Assembly: GCA_012269545.1 (NCBI GenBank)
Contig: JAAXKB010000039.1
Span: 2,659 to 66,658, forward strand
Source of the DNA: Gammaproteobacteria bacterium
GTDB lineage: Bacteria; Pseudomonadota; Gammaproteobacteria; Pseudomonadales; Azotimanducaceae
Reading direction: 5' to 3'
Length of the DNA: 64,000 bases
Shown: one piece after another, positions 1 to 9,661 of the stretch
How positions within the stretch are numbered: position 1 is the stretch's first letter
How the letters are laid out: every line of letters starts with the position of its first letter
The notes under the pieces: generated by a model
Told to the model about the DNA's origin: nothing
Databases searched by the model: none
The model's input: the letters and a program-made list of their open reading frames with translations, nothing else
Position numbers and translations under genes: made by a program

Positions 1-38
1 CCGATCCCACCTCCGGCACCTAGAATCATCACGTTCAT
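1..38 (-). CDS. Rossmann-fold NAD(P)-binding protein, N-terminal fragment
   Basis: Only the first 12 codons lie in the window; the gene runs off the left edge. The minus strand reads MNVMILGAGGGI(G), a beta strand followed by a glycine-rich GxGxxG-type loop, the usual start of an NAD(P)-binding Rossmann fold. The ATG at 38 is preceded by a GGGAGTGAAG ribosome-binding site. Malate dehydrogenase, an SDR/epimerase or a saccharopine-dehydrogenase-like protein would all fit; twelve residues cannot decide. It is divergent from the HiPIP gene, so the two may share the control region between them. Confidence 0.5.
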   Translation of the reverse strand, partial: MNVMILGAGGGI

Positions 39-138
39 CTTCACTCCCTTCCAACCATTACCCTGACCCTGAAACTTAACCAAAACATGATCAAATCCGC
101 GTGATTTAACTTTTCAAAGCAATTTGTCTAAAAAATTA

Positions 139-167
139 TTGACTTTCCCGGCTTGTGAGCGGATCTT
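139..167 (+). promoter_or_regulatory. Candidate promoter of the HiPIP-merR pair
   Basis: TTGACT at 139-144 is a good -35 match. Seventeen bases later GATCTT (162-167) is a weak -10. It lies 35 bases upstream of the HiPIP start and directly before the 170-183 palindrome. A weak -10 would suit a promoter that needs an activator, but this is inference. Confidence 0.35.
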
Positions 168-169
168 AG

Positions 170-183
170 TTGGACATGTTCAA
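170..183. promoter_or_regulatory. Near-perfect 14-bp palindrome, possible operator
   Basis: TTGGACATGTTCAA is an inverted repeat with one mismatched pair (positions 4 and 11), placed just after the candidate -10 and 18 bases before the HiPIP start codon. MerR-family regulators bind dyads of this size, and a MerR-type gene follows in the same transcription unit, so autoregulation is plausible. No binding data; inference only. Confidence 0.4.
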
Positions 184-201
184 CTTTTGGAGCAACTTGT
201 T

Positions 202-525
202 ATGACACAAACTAGACGGAACTTCCTGAACTCAGGCATCGCGCTTTGGGCAACTTCCTTGATCCCGTCGGTTTCTATCGCGGCTGGCCCGCCAGAGCTC
301 GAAGAGTCAGACCCAATCGCCGTTGCGTTAGGGTACAAAAAGGACGCTAACGCGGTCGACACCGCTAAATATCCAAAGCGAGCCGGCGACGCCGGGGCCA
401 AGCAATTCTGCAGCAACTGCGCTCTGTACTCCGCTGGCGCTAATGGTCTTGGCGGCTGCACGGCGATTCCCGGCAAGCAGGTAGCGGGCGCAGGATGGTG
501 CAACGCTTGGATTCCTGCCGGCTAG
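202..525 (+). CDS. High-potential iron-sulfur protein (HiPIP), Tat-exported
   Basis: A 107-residue small electron carrier. The N-terminus holds a twin-arginine signal (TRRNFL at residues 4-9, hydrophobic stretch to about residue 28), so the folded protein should be exported to the periplasm. Four cysteines at 70, 73, 86 and 100 in C-x2-C-x12-C-x13-C spacing are the ligands of the single [4Fe-4S] cluster of the HiPIP family, which cycles between +3 and +2 and usually donates electrons to a reaction centre, a cytochrome oxidase or another periplasmic reductase. The start at 202 is chosen because GGAG lies 9 bases upstream and the twin-arginine motif follows immediately; a TTG at 124 in the same frame would bury the signal behind 26 extra residues. 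The MerR-type gene follows after 33 bases. Confidence 0.9.
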   Translation: MTQTRRNFLNSGIALWATSLIPSVSIAAGPPELEESDPIAVALGYKKDANAVDTAKYPKRAGDAGAKQFCSNCALYSAGANGLGGCTAIPGKQVAGAGWCNAWIPAG

Positions 526-558
526 CTCTTAAACCTTTTATTATTGAGGCGAAAACTC

Positions 559-1491
559 ATGGAAAGACTTACCATCGGCGCCGTTGCCAACCTCACCGGC
601 GTACCTACTCATACACTGCGCAAATGGGAAAGCAGGCACTCTATCGTGATCCCGAATCGCAGCGAATCCGGTCGACGTTTTTACACAAACGAGCATGTCC
701 AACGACTGCTGTTGGTGAAACGGCTGATGGGGGAAGGACATTCCCTGGCAGAACTCGCCCGGCTTGATAATGACGCACTCGACATTCTCGCTGTGCGACA
801 CGAACAAAGCCGAGCTGCCAATCATGATGGCGGTGCAGATGTTGTAGGCCTGAATCTGACAACCCTATTTGAACGAGCCGAGCCATCGCTGGCCCCTTCG
901 TTCAGCGGTTTTTCGCAAACCTTAGAAAAATGGCTAGACCAGCCGCAGCACGTCAAGAACAGCAAACATGGAACTCTGGTGGTTGAAAGCGACACGTTGC
1001 CTGATGCAGTAGTAGAGCGCCTAGTCGCGTTGCGCAACCGGCATTATCAGCGCGTCGTTGTCATTTATGCCTTCGCACCCCGCCGCATCGAACAGCTACT
1101 CACTTCACACGGCATTCAGGCGATCAAAGCCCCCGCCACCTCAGAGCGAATTCGCTCTTACCTCAAGGTAGAAGCACCAGAGGCCGTTGGCGCGGAGTAT
1201 CAGGTGGGCGTAAGCGCGTTCGACCCGGAACAGCTGTCCCACATCGCCAACATGATGCCGAGTTTGAACTGTGAGTGCCCGAACCACATCGCTAAGCTGT
1301 TGATTGACATCAACGGTTTCGAGAAATACTGCATGCAGTGCGTCGATGACGATCCGTCCCAGAGCGCTCTGCACAGTCAACTGGCTGACATGACAGCTCA
1401 TGCACGCTCGATTTTTGAAGCGGCGCTCCGTTCTGTGGCTTTGGCCGACGGCCTCGACCTAGAGTCCATGCCAGGGCAAACCAAGCATTGA
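559..1491 (+). CDS. MerR-family transcriptional regulator, LitR/CarH-like without cobalamin motif
   Basis: 310 residues. Residues 1-70 form a MerR winged helix-turn-helix (LTIGAVANLTGVPTHTLRKWESR). The middle resembles the position of the B12-binding domain of LitR/CarH light regulators, but no DxHxxG cobalamin motif is present. The C-terminal part carries a CECPNH segment and a YCMQC segment, giving cysteines at about 238, 240, 258 and 261 (C-x-C-x17-C-x2-C). As I recall the family, a CxCPxH segment followed by a conserved helix occurs in Pseudomonas 'class II' LitR-type proteins, which do not bind B12 themselves. The extra cysteines could bind a metal or be redox active (inference). Start at 559 has GAGG 9 bases upstream; an in-frame TTG at 544 is less likely. 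It probably shares a transcript with the HiPIP gene. Confidence 0.75.
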   Translation: MERLTIGAVANLTGVPTHTLRKWESRHSIVIPNRSESGRRFYTNEHVQRLLLVKRLMGEGHSLAELARLDNDALDILAVRHEQSRAANHDGGADVVGLNLTTLFERAEPSLAPSFSGFSQTLEKWLDQPQHVKNSKHGTLVVESDTLPDAVVERLVALRNRHYQRVVVIYAFAPRRIEQLLTSHGIQAIKAPATSERIRSYLKVEAPEAVGAEYQVGVSAFDPEQLSHIANMMPSLNCECPNHIAKLLIDINGFEKYCMQCVDDDPSQSALHSQLADMTAHARSIFEAALRSVALADGLDLESMPGQTKH

Positions 1492-1512
1492 TTCTCGGCG
1501 ACAACTGACGCC

Positions 1513-1544
1513 CACAAAAAAAGCCCAAAGGGGCTTTTTTTGTG
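1513..1544. terminator. Bidirectional intrinsic terminator between merR and folE2
   Basis: CACAAAAAAAGCCC, loop AAAG, GGGCTTTTTTTGTG: a perfect 14-bp inverted repeat whose ends are A and T runs. It is therefore a rho-independent terminator on both strands, ending merR from the left and folE2 from the right. Confidence 0.93.
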
Positions 1545-1564
1545 TCTTATGAAATTATGTATCC

Positions 1565-2515
1565 CTAGGGAATCGGCAGGTACCCTTGTTCCTTGCCTTT
1601 CGTGAACACGCCCACAGCGTCGTGAGCATGGAGGCTTTCGTGGTGCTCAATACGCACCCAGAAATCTTCCCAGCGATCGTCGTCGCTCAGCGTGGACTTC
1701 AATCTGCGGCCCGCGTCTTCTACGAACATCAGGTTTTTCCCGTTGAGACGTGCAAATTCTTGCTCGTCTTCTCGCTTCACAGCGCTTTGCACCGGTGTTT
1801 TAAGGGCCCCTTCTACGTGATCGATCAACTGAGTGATCGGTAAATCTTCGAGTGTGCTGTCTAAACGCACCAAAATCTTCGCTGTGCTGCGCTGACTGTG
1901 GGGTGTCGCCAGGATGCCTTCTTCGGTTCCCAGCCAGTCATTGACAGCGTCAATACTGACATCTCCTGCCGAACCAAAGTCTTTTTTAAACTGTTCTTGG
2001 ATCAACTGTCGGGCCAAGGCTGCTGAACAGGGGCAAGTTGAGGAATACTGAACTTCTACGGAAAGCTCTAGAGCAATTTGGCCCTTGATCAGCGTGCCTT
2101 TAACCATGACGGGATAAGAGGCCCAACCGACGTTGTCGCTCAGCAGTGCAGGGCGGCGTACAAAGTGATCGAATTCAAACTGCACAAACGCGTTGGTACT
2201 CAGGTCATGGTGCGATTCAAGAACGGAACCCAGCAGCATCTTTAAACCCGAGGCCGTTAACGGACGAGTCGCCGCATGCTCGTCAAGCAGCAGGTATAGG
2301 CGTGACATATGAATGCCCTTGGCAAGCGGATCGGCTAGGTTAACGTAAACCTGAATGTTGGCATGAACGTCTTTGGTTTGATCGCCGTCTTTAACTTTTA
2401 ACGGCTGGTGGACATTGCTCATACCCACCCAGTCCAAGGTTGCCTGAGCTTCTGATAGCGCCCGGTTGGCGATGTCGGGCATGTCGGGAACGGAGACCAG
2501 CTTTGCTGTACTCAT
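1565..2515 (-). CDS. folE2: GTP cyclohydrolase IB (FolE2)
   Basis: 316 residues, the usual size for the family. It makes 7,8-dihydroneopterin triphosphate from GTP, the first step of folate (and, via QueD, queuosine) synthesis. The N-terminal PDMPDIANRA segment, the GIHMSRLY segment and the STCPCSAALARQ segment, which contains the conserved metal-ligand cysteine region, identify the type IB enzyme. FolE2 enzymes use metals other than zinc in many species and are often Zur-controlled, but I see no clear Zur box in the 136 bases upstream. It is the last gene before the terminator at 1513-1544 and lies downstream of the Trm112-like gene. FolA and ThyA elsewhere in the window act later in the same folate pathway. 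Confidence 0.95.
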   Translation of the reverse strand: MSTAKLVSVPDMPDIANRALSEAQATLDWVGMSNVHQPLKVKDGDQTKDVHANIQVYVNLADPLAKGIHMSRLYLLLDEHAATRPLTASGLKMLLGSVLESHHDLSTNAFVQFEFDHFVRRPALLSDNVGWASYPVMVKGTLIKGQIALELSVEVQYSSTCPCSAALARQLIQEQFKKDFGSAGDVSIDAVNDWLGTEEGILATPHSQRSTAKILVRLDSTLEDLPITQLIDHVEGALKTPVQSAVKREDEQEFARLNGKNLMFVEDAGRRLKSTLSDDDRWEDFWVRIEHHESLHAHDAVGVFTKGKEQGYLPIP

Positions 2516-2651
2516 AATAAATCCTGATGAGGTTTGACTTGAAGAATCAGGCTACGTAGCAATCAGTCAACGAAACGTGAACGCTAACCACTGGTGCTCT
2601 GACTCTTTAGCGACTCTTCGCAACGAGCACAAACACAGAAGATGCCCCGTG

Positions 2652-2836
2652 CTAGTCCCGCTGAAATTCCTCATCACTCAGTGCTCGCGCTTGGTCTGGC
2701 ACCAGTACAGGGATGCCGTCGTCAATTGGATACGCCAACCGACTGACGGTGCACCACAACTCTTGCTGCTCCCGCTTCCATTGCAGCGGGGCCTTGCTCA
2801 CAGGGCAGACGAGCAGTTCAAGCAGTTTTGAATCCA

Positions 2837-2837
<1 letters not shown>
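2652..2837 (-). CDS. Trm112-family small protein (YcaR-like)
   Basis: 61 residues matching the bacterial YcaR/Trm112 family: LLELLVCPVSKAPL near the N-terminus and a C-terminal LAYPIDDGIPVLVPDQA segment, which is the family hallmark. The usual zinc ribbon is reduced to two cysteines (11 and 29). In eukaryotes and archaea Trm112 activates methyltransferases; the bacterial role is not established. The ATG overlaps the purA stop codon (ATGA at 2837), so its translation is probably coupled to purA. Confidence 0.85.
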
Positions 2838-4162
<1,325 letters not shown>

Positions 4163-4274
4163 TTATTCTCCCCAGTTACGCACTCAGTCTATTCCGGGCG
4201 CACAGGCGTGCCTCCCCTTCCACAGGCCGAATATGACTTCTCATTACTATTGTCTTTTGTACTGTTGTCGCTTT

Positions 4275-5465
4275 CTACTGCTCTGCGACGGTTTCGCTTA
4301 CGGGCTGCAACGTCCAATCCCCCTGATCCTGCACTAGAAGGCCCTCACATCCTAGCGGCATGGACTCGGATTCCGTTACCGCTACGATCACGCGATACCC
4401 TTTTGCTCGGAGGTCCCGCACCGCCGCAGCGAGCCCGTCGCGCGACTCTGAGGGATCGTAAGGCACAAAATATCCGCTTGGCGGCGCGATGTTGTTACTC
4501 ATCAGCTGTTTCAGGTTCATATCGAACCCGGTGGCTGGTCTACCACGACCAAATACTTCACCAATGCCATCGTAGCGCCCGCCTTGCGCAAGAGCCCTTC
4601 CGTGCTGCGGATGGTAAACGGCAAAAACGGGACCGTTATGATAGCCATACCCAGACAGTTCAGACACATCTATACGCAGATCGACCTGAGGGTGATTACT
4701 GCTAATCAGCTCTGCCAATGCCTGCAACTCGTCCAGAGCAAACATCACTGACTGAGGCGCCCGCTGAAGCAAATCTCGAGCAACCGGTAGAATACCCATG
4801 TCGCCCATCATATCTGGCAAGGCCGCGACCATTTCAGCAACATCAGAATCGTCAAGCAGTGCCCGAATATCGCTGGCACCCTTGCGCTGTATGCAGCTGA
4901 AAAGCTGGCTTTGGTTCGCCTCCTCTATGCCCCCTTCCTCAATCAAGCGCGCGACGAGACCGAGATAGATACCCATATGCCCTAGCAGCAAAACAGGAGT
5001 GTGCATGCCCGCGGCTTCAAGCGCTTCGAGCATCAGGCCAATGACTTCCGCATCGGCGCTAACTCCCGCTGCACCAAAGATTTCCGCGCCTGCTTTTAGT
5101 GGAACTCGAGACGTTTGATTGCCTTGAGGATTAGCGAAAACCACAGGGCCGGCATAACAGAGCCGCTGAATGTTATCGCTGCGGCGGCTGTGCGCGTCAA
5201 CTCGCACCGCCTGGGAGGTCATGTCGGCTCTAACGCCCAATTGACGACCACTGGACTGATCGACAACTTTTAGGGTTTGCAGGTCAAGATCTTCGCCGCT
5301 GCCAACCAACAAGGCGTCCAGATATTCAATTACTGGCGGTTCCAAATAGTCATAGCCCCAACTGACAAAGACGTCCAGAACCTTTCGGCGCAGACCCTCC
5401 AACTCCCACGCATGCGGAGGCAAAACCTCGTCTACCCCCTTGGGCAGGCGCCAATGTGTACTCAT
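4275..5465 (-). CDS. hisZ: ATP phosphoribosyltransferase regulatory subunit (HisZ)
   Basis: 396 residues, a class II aminoacyl-tRNA synthetase-like fold related to histidyl-tRNA synthetase but without its anticodon-binding domain. LPPHAWELEGLRRKVL and YLEPPVIEYLDALL at the N-terminus, VRADMTSQAVR (motif 2-like), and GGRYDGIGEVFGRGRPATGFDMNL near the C-terminus match HisZ. It forms the hetero-octameric enzyme of histidine synthesis with the short form of HisG, which is not in this window. It stands between hflC and purA as in Pseudomonas-type chromosomes. Confidence 0.93.
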   Translation of the reverse strand: MSTHWRLPKGVDEVLPPHAWELEGLRRKVLDVFVSWGYDYLEPPVIEYLDALLVGSGEDLDLQTLKVVDQSSGRQLGVRADMTSQAVRVDAHSRRSDNIQRLCYAGPVVFANPQGNQTSRVPLKAGAEIFGAAGVSADAEVIGLMLEALEAAGMHTPVLLLGHMGIYLGLVARLIEEGGIEEANQSQLFSCIQRKGASDIRALLDDSDVAEMVAALPDMMGDMGILPVARDLLQRAPQSVMFALDELQALAELISSNHPQVDLRIDVSELSGYGYHNGPVFAVYHPQHGRALAQGGRYDGIGEVFGRGRPATGFDMNLKQLMSNNIAPPSGYFVPYDPSESRDGLAAAVRDLRAKGYRVIVAVTESESMPLGCEGLLVQDQGDWTLQPVSETVAEQ

Positions 5466-5505
5466 AGGTTAAGCGGCCCGGGCTACTGGTTCATATCGGT
5501 GACTG

Positions 5506-6378
5506 TCACTTTGCGCCGCCGCTTTCCATGTACTTGAAGAAGTCGCTCTCAGGATCAAGCACCAGCAGATCGCCCTTATCCTTAAAGACTTCGCCATAAG
5601 CATTGATGCTTCGATAAAACCCGTAAAATTCGGGGTCTTGATTGAAGGCACCAGCGTATACTTGGGCTGCCTTTGCATCACCGTCACCACGAAGAAGCTC
5701 ACTTTCGCGATAGGCCTCGGCTTCAATCACAACCGCGTCTCGATCGGCTTTAGCGCGAATGGCCAGCGCCTGCTCTTGTCCTTCGGCGCGATACTGACGG
5801 GCTTCAATTTCCCGCTCGGAATTCATGCGCTCGTATACGGTGGTGGAGACTTCTGGCGGCAGATCGATTTTCTTAACTCGCACATCTACCACTTCCAGAC
5901 CCACTGACTCGCGCATCACTCGGTCTAGATCCGTGCGCAGCTCCATCATCAGTTGGTCACGCTGGCCGGAAATGACTTCGTACATCTCACGCCGGCTGAT
6001 TTGGTTACGTAAACCTTCGTTAACACGCTCTTGCAGCAGCCGCTGAGCACGACGCTCATCAAACGACGTGCCAGTGTAGAAGCGCTCGATATCGGCAACT
6101 CGCCACTTCACAAAGGAATCCACAATTAACGGCTTCTTTTCCAGAGTGTAGTAGGTCTCACCCTGAGAATCTAAGGTAAGCACGCGAGCATCAAACTTTT
6201 TGACCTCTTGCGCGATCGGCAATTTGAAATGCAGTCCCGGTTCAATATCGGCGTCAATCAGATTACCGAATTCCAGCAAGATCGCTTTTTCAGTTTCCAT
6301 AACCCGATAGGCCGATTGATTGAGTAACCCGACGCCGATAAGCACAAGGGCTGCAAAAAGAAACGATTTCATAGGCAT
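5506..6378 (-). CDS. hflC: HflC, modulator of FtsH protease
   Basis: 290 residues with one N-terminal membrane segment (FLFAALVLIGVGLL) and a long SPFH/band-7 domain facing the periplasm. With HflK it builds the large cage that surrounds and restrains the FtsH protease. The YRVMETEKAILLEFG and EVRVKKIDLP-like segments are typical. ATG at 6378 is chosen because GGAGGA sits 6 bases upstream; a TTG at 6396 in the same frame would place the ribosome-binding site inside the gene. It follows hflK after 27 bases and is surely co-transcribed. Confidence 0.95.
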   Translation of the reverse strand: MPMKSFLFAALVLIGVGLLNQSAYRVMETEKAILLEFGNLIDADIEPGLHFKLPIAQEVKKFDARVLTLDSQGETYYTLEKKPLIVDSFVKWRVADIERFYTGTSFDERRAQRLLQERVNEGLRNQISRREMYEVISGQRDQLMMELRTDLDRVMRESVGLEVVDVRVKKIDLPPEVSTTVYERMNSEREIEARQYRAEGQEQALAIRAKADRDAVVIEAEAYRESELLRGDGDAKAAQVYAGAFNQDPEFYGFYRSINAYGEVFKDKGDLLVLDPESDFFKYMESGGAK

Positions 6379-6405
6379 AAAATTTCCTCCGCTCAAGCTC
6401 TGAGC

Positions 6406-7554
6406 TTAGTTGCCGCTACTGCGTAGACGGCTGTTATTAGGTCGGCTGGTGCTCAAATCACGACGCAGCTGTTCTAAGTCACGGCGCAGCGCCTGTACAT
6501 CGGTCGAGTTACCAACCGGGGAAGTTGACTGTCCAAGCTTATCCAGAGGCAGGTACATCATGTTGTTACCGCCTTCGACGTCTATCATCACTTTGCTGGA
6601 ATTCGCAAAAACCCTTTCCATAGCGTCGATATACAGGCGATCCCGGGTTACTTGCTTTGCCGCGGAATATTCGGTCAACAGCTTCTCAAAGCGTTGCGCC
6701 TCACCCTCGGAACGCGCGATCACACGATCACGGTAGCCCTGAGCTTCTTCCAATTGCCGCTGGGCTCGGCCCCGCGCTTCTGGCACGACTTGCTGGGCGT
6801 AAGCGGTGGCCTGGTTGATGAACTTCTGCTGATCTTCCTTGGCCTTTTGAACGTCGTTAAAAGCATCCTGCACCTGGACCGGGGGGGCGCTGCGGTCAAT
6901 GTTCACCTTAGTCACATCGATGCCGGCGCCATAGCTGCGCAAATAGCTTTGCAGTCGCTCTTGCACTTCTATCGCCATCGCTTCTCGACCATCCGTTATC
7001 ACCTCATCCATCGAGGCGGAGCCCGCCACGTGTCGCAACGCACTCTCAGTAGCTTGAGCAAGACTGTCTCGAGGCTCTCGAACATTGATCAAAAAATTTG
7101 GAGCGCTGTCGATAACCCACTGCACGGTCAGACTGACGTCTACAATGTTTTCGTCTTCTGTCAGCATCAATGCCTGATGGCTATGCGACTGGACCTGAGT
7201 GACGTTCACGATGTCTACCTGATCGATCAGCGGTGGATTCCAGTGCAGCCCTGGACCCACTTCGTTCTGCAACACTTTACCAAAGCGGAATACGACACCG
7301 CGCTCCTGTTGATCCACCTGGTAAACACCGGCAAAGGCGTAAAGGCCCAGAGCCAAAAGCACAAGCAAACCGATCGAGCCACTTGAGAGACCGCCGCTGG
7401 ATCCATTTTTATTGCCGCCGCCGCCTCCGAACATGCCTGAAAGCTGGCCCTGCAACTTACGAATAGCCTCGTCGAGATCCGGGGGACCGTCATTGTTATT
7501 GCCGCGATTTCCCCAGGGGTCTTTATCACCACCACCTGATTCGTTCCACGCCAT
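6406..7554 (-). CDS. hflK: HflK, modulator of FtsH protease
   Basis: 382 residues. The N-terminus (MAWNESGGGDKDPWGNRG) and the glycine-rich stretch around residues 40-60 are typical of HflK. A single membrane helix follows (LLVLLALGLYAFAGVYQV), then the SPFH domain (QQERGVVFRFGKV) and coiled coil. The C-terminal tail is low-complexity and arginine/serine rich. It forms the HflKC complex with the next gene. A 9-bp perfect hairpin lies in the leader just before the start codon. Confidence 0.96.
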   Translation of the reverse strand: MAWNESGGGDKDPWGNRGNNNDGPPDLDEAIRKLQGQLSGMFGGGGGNKNGSSGGLSSGSIGLLVLLALGLYAFAGVYQVDQQERGVVFRFGKVLQNEVGPGLHWNPPLIDQVDIVNVTQVQSHSHQALMLTEDENIVDVSLTVQWVIDSAPNFLINVREPRDSLAQATESALRHVAGSASMDEVITDGREAMAIEVQERLQSYLRSYGAGIDVTKVNIDRSAPPVQVQDAFNDVQKAKEDQQKFINQATAYAQQVVPEARGRAQRQLEEAQGYRDRVIARSEGEAQRFEKLLTEYSAAKQVTRDRLYIDAMERVFANSSKVMIDVEGGNNMMYLPLDKLGQSTSPVGNSTDVQALRRDLEQLRRDLSTSRPNNSRLRSSGN

Positions 7555-7581
7555 AGCTTTACTCCGATGTTTTAATTTGTT

Positions 7582-7605
7582 TTTGAGTCCAGCACAGGAC
7601 TCAAA
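7582..7605. other. Perfect 9-bp inverted repeat in the hflK leader
   Basis: TTTGAGTCC, loop AGCACA, GGACTCAAA, ending about 27 bases before the hflK start. Neither side has a T-run, so it is not a classical terminator; it may stabilise the mRNA, be an operator, or partly separate hflX from hflK. Confidence 0.6.
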
Positions 7606-7721
7606 GCGAGAATACTCTACCGCAACCCATCGCTTCGACTCACTTGCCTTTCCATTGCTTTCCTATAGTTTGAGGTGTTTCGAGCAATTTAAAAGGATGT
7701 TGTCTTGGCCTAATCTGGACC

Positions 7722-8972
7722 CTACGTTTCCACCTGCACTTGACGTTGGCGCATTTGACCCAGCAGCTTCTCGTCTGCCTGTACTGTAAGCTCCACGCTG
7801 CCATCTGTCAGCATTGTTTCGTTGAGAACCGCGCCAGACTGATAGAGCCAAGCCCTGTTTTTGCCATCCTGTGGCGTTAGGCGCACCCGATGAGGGGCAA
7901 CAACGCCTAGCGCAGCGCCAATTCGATCCATTAATTCTGCCACGCCTTCACCCGTCATTGCTGATACCAGAGGATGATTACCAAGCTCGTCAACTTGCTG
8001 CGGACTCAAAAGATCGGCTTTATTCATCACCACCAGTTGGGGCACCTGCTGCGCACCGATTTCCGCGAGTACAGTTTGAACCTGTTCGACACGCTCCTGT
8101 CGCTGGGGATCAGCACCGTCAACAATGTGCAGCAGCAAATCCGAGTAGACGACTTCTTCCAGCGTTGCCCTGAACGCCTGTACGAGAGCATGGGGCAACG
8201 CGCTGACAAAACCCACTGTATCGGTCATCACGACATCACCAGCACCGGGCACATTAATTTTTCGAGTGGTCGGATCCAGCGTGGCGAAGAGCAGGTTCTC
8301 GGCAAAGACATCCGCATCCGTGACGGCGTTAAACAGCGTGGATTTTCCAGCATTGGTATAACCCACTAAGGATACCGTCGGCGTGCCCGTGCGACTTCGC
8401 CCGCGTCGATTTTGCTGACGGCGCCGAGAAACATCACGAAGCTTTTGTTCGGTTACTTTGACCCGCTCAGACAGCATGCGCTGGTCCAATTCAATCTGTT
8501 TTTCACCCGCGCCGCGCATGCCAATACCGCCTTTTTGCCGGTCCAAGTGGGTCCAGCCTCGCACCAAGCGAGTTTGAGCATGCTTCAGTTGAGCAAGCTC
8601 AACCTGCAATTGGCCCTCGTGACTGCGCGCTCGTTCAGCAAAAATCGTGAGAATAAGCTCCGTTCGAGTGATCATCCGGCAGTTTAGGGCTTGCTCTAGG
8701 TTTCTCTGCTGCCCGGGAGATAAATCATGATTGACCAGCAGCAGCGATGCACCCGACCACTGAAGGAGTTCCTTTAATTCATCGACCTTCCCGCTTCCCA
8801 CAAACCATCGCGGATGTGGTGCATCGCGCTTAACGCCTTCCACATGAACAACATCAATTTGGGCCGAACGCGCAAGCTCAACGAATTCATTCTGATCCGG
8901 ATTGTTTTGGCGCCGCAGTTCTACCTGCAAGAGCACGGCTTTGCCGCCAGCTTCTGGGCGCTCAAACAACAT
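7722..8972 (-). CDS. hflX: Ribosome-associated GTPase HflX
   Basis: 416 residues. The N-terminal HflX domain (about 1-195, with GQQRNLEQALNCRMITRTELIL) is followed by the GTPase domain: P-loop GYTNAGKS at 204-211, DTVGF at 251-255 and NKAD at 317-320. HflX binds 50S/70S particles and splits stalled ribosomes under heat or antibiotic stress. It lies downstream of hfq as in other gammaproteobacteria, but the 238-base gap is longer than usual and contains two hairpins. No clear ribosome-binding site precedes the ATG at 8972. Confidence 0.96.
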   Translation of the reverse strand: MLFERPEAGGKAVLLQVELRRQNNPDQNEFVELARSAQIDVVHVEGVKRDAPHPRWFVGSGKVDELKELLQWSGASLLLVNHDLSPGQQRNLEQALNCRMITRTELILTIFAERARSHEGQLQVELAQLKHAQTRLVRGWTHLDRQKGGIGMRGAGEKQIELDQRMLSERVKVTEQKLRDVSRRRQQNRRGRSRTGTPTVSLVGYTNAGKSTLFNAVTDADVFAENLLFATLDPTTRKINVPGAGDVVMTDTVGFVSALPHALVQAFRATLEEVVYSDLLLHIVDGADPQRQERVEQVQTVLAEIGAQQVPQLVVMNKADLLSPQQVDELGNHPLVSAMTGEGVAELMDRIGAALGVVAPHRVRLTPQDGKNRAWLYQSGAVLNETMLTDGSVELTVQADEKLLGQMRQRQVQVET

Positions 8973-9036
8973 GGGGGATTTCTAGAGAGATTCGTGCCAC
9001 GCCGTTTACAGTGGCCTCTGACGCGCAGATTTCAAG

Positions 9037-9093
9037 CCCCTTGGCCTTACATTCCAAGGGATGAGACACGCCCTTGTCCAACGACCCGTTGGA
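9037..9093. other. Two inverted repeats in the hfq-hflX gap
   Basis: On the plus strand CCCTTGG / CCAAGGG (about 9037-9060, 9-base loop) and TCCAACG-ACC-CGTTGGA (9077-9093, perfect 7-bp arms, 3-base loop). Neither is followed by a T-run on the transcribed strand. They could be RNA processing or stability elements within the hfq-hflX transcript. Confidence 0.5.
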
Positions 9094-9210
9094 TCGCTTT
9101 CCAAACCTGGCCTTCTTTCCATTGTCTGTAACCTTGAGAACCTAGCTTTGGCATTCAAGTTTACCGATAGTCGAAAGCTGGCAGCTTCCCTGCATTTGGA
9201 ACTCAGGCTT

Positions 9211-9459
9211 TCAGTGATCGTTCAGGTTAACGTTTTTGGATGGCACGACTGTAGAAATCCCGTGCTTATATACCATTTGGCTCACGGTATTTTTCAATAA
9301 GATCACAAACTGATCGAAAGATTCAATTTGCCCTTGAAGCTTTATTCCATTGACTAAAAATATTGACACGGGGGTCTTTTCACGGCGCAACGCGTTCAAA
9401 TAGGGGTCTTGCAGACCGTGGCCTTTCGACACGTTGCTGATGTTTTTTTCTTCTTGCAT
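9211..9459 (-). CDS. hfq: RNA chaperone Hfq
   Basis: 82 residues. It forms the Sm-like hexameric ring that pairs small RNAs with mRNAs. The conserved core [37 protein letters not shown] and the Sm2 motif [11 protein letters not shown] (KH of the U-rich RNA pocket) are complete. The protein is unusual only in a leader of about a dozen residues ([10 protein letters not shown]) before the conserved SKGHGLQDP, and in a very short C-terminal tail, so the disordered tail known from E. coli is missing. ATG at 9459 is chosen; a GTG at 9465 in frame is an alternative. It stands between miaA and hflX, the standard order. Confidence 0.97.
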   Translation of the reverse strand: MQEEKNISNVSKGHGLQDPYLNALRREKTPVSIFLVNGIKLQGQIESFDQFVILLKNTVSQMVYKHGISTVVPSKNVNLNDH

Positions 9460-9661
9460 TTCCACTTACCAAATAATTACACCAACGCCACGAACAAAAA
9501 ACGTCGGCCTACGCCATTTACGCTGGACGAGGATACGACCCACTTAGGCAAGCAAAGGCACTCTCAATAGATTCAAGTCAGCCCGTTTCGACGACTCTTC
9601 CAGCCTCGCCCACTTTTACATTGATGACTCTCCGCTGGAGTATACCGCCAAAACCCTTCAG

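Noticed and set aside
559-1491. Cobalamin-binding photoreceptor (CarH/LitR class I)
   Set aside because: The DxHxxG motif is absent; called LitR-like without B12 instead.
2516-2651. Zur box before folE2
   Set aside because: No AT-rich dyad of the GTTATANNNTATAAC type is present.
6652-7386. 244-codon open frame opposite hflK
   Set aside because: Antisense to a conserved gene; composition follows hflK codon pattern.
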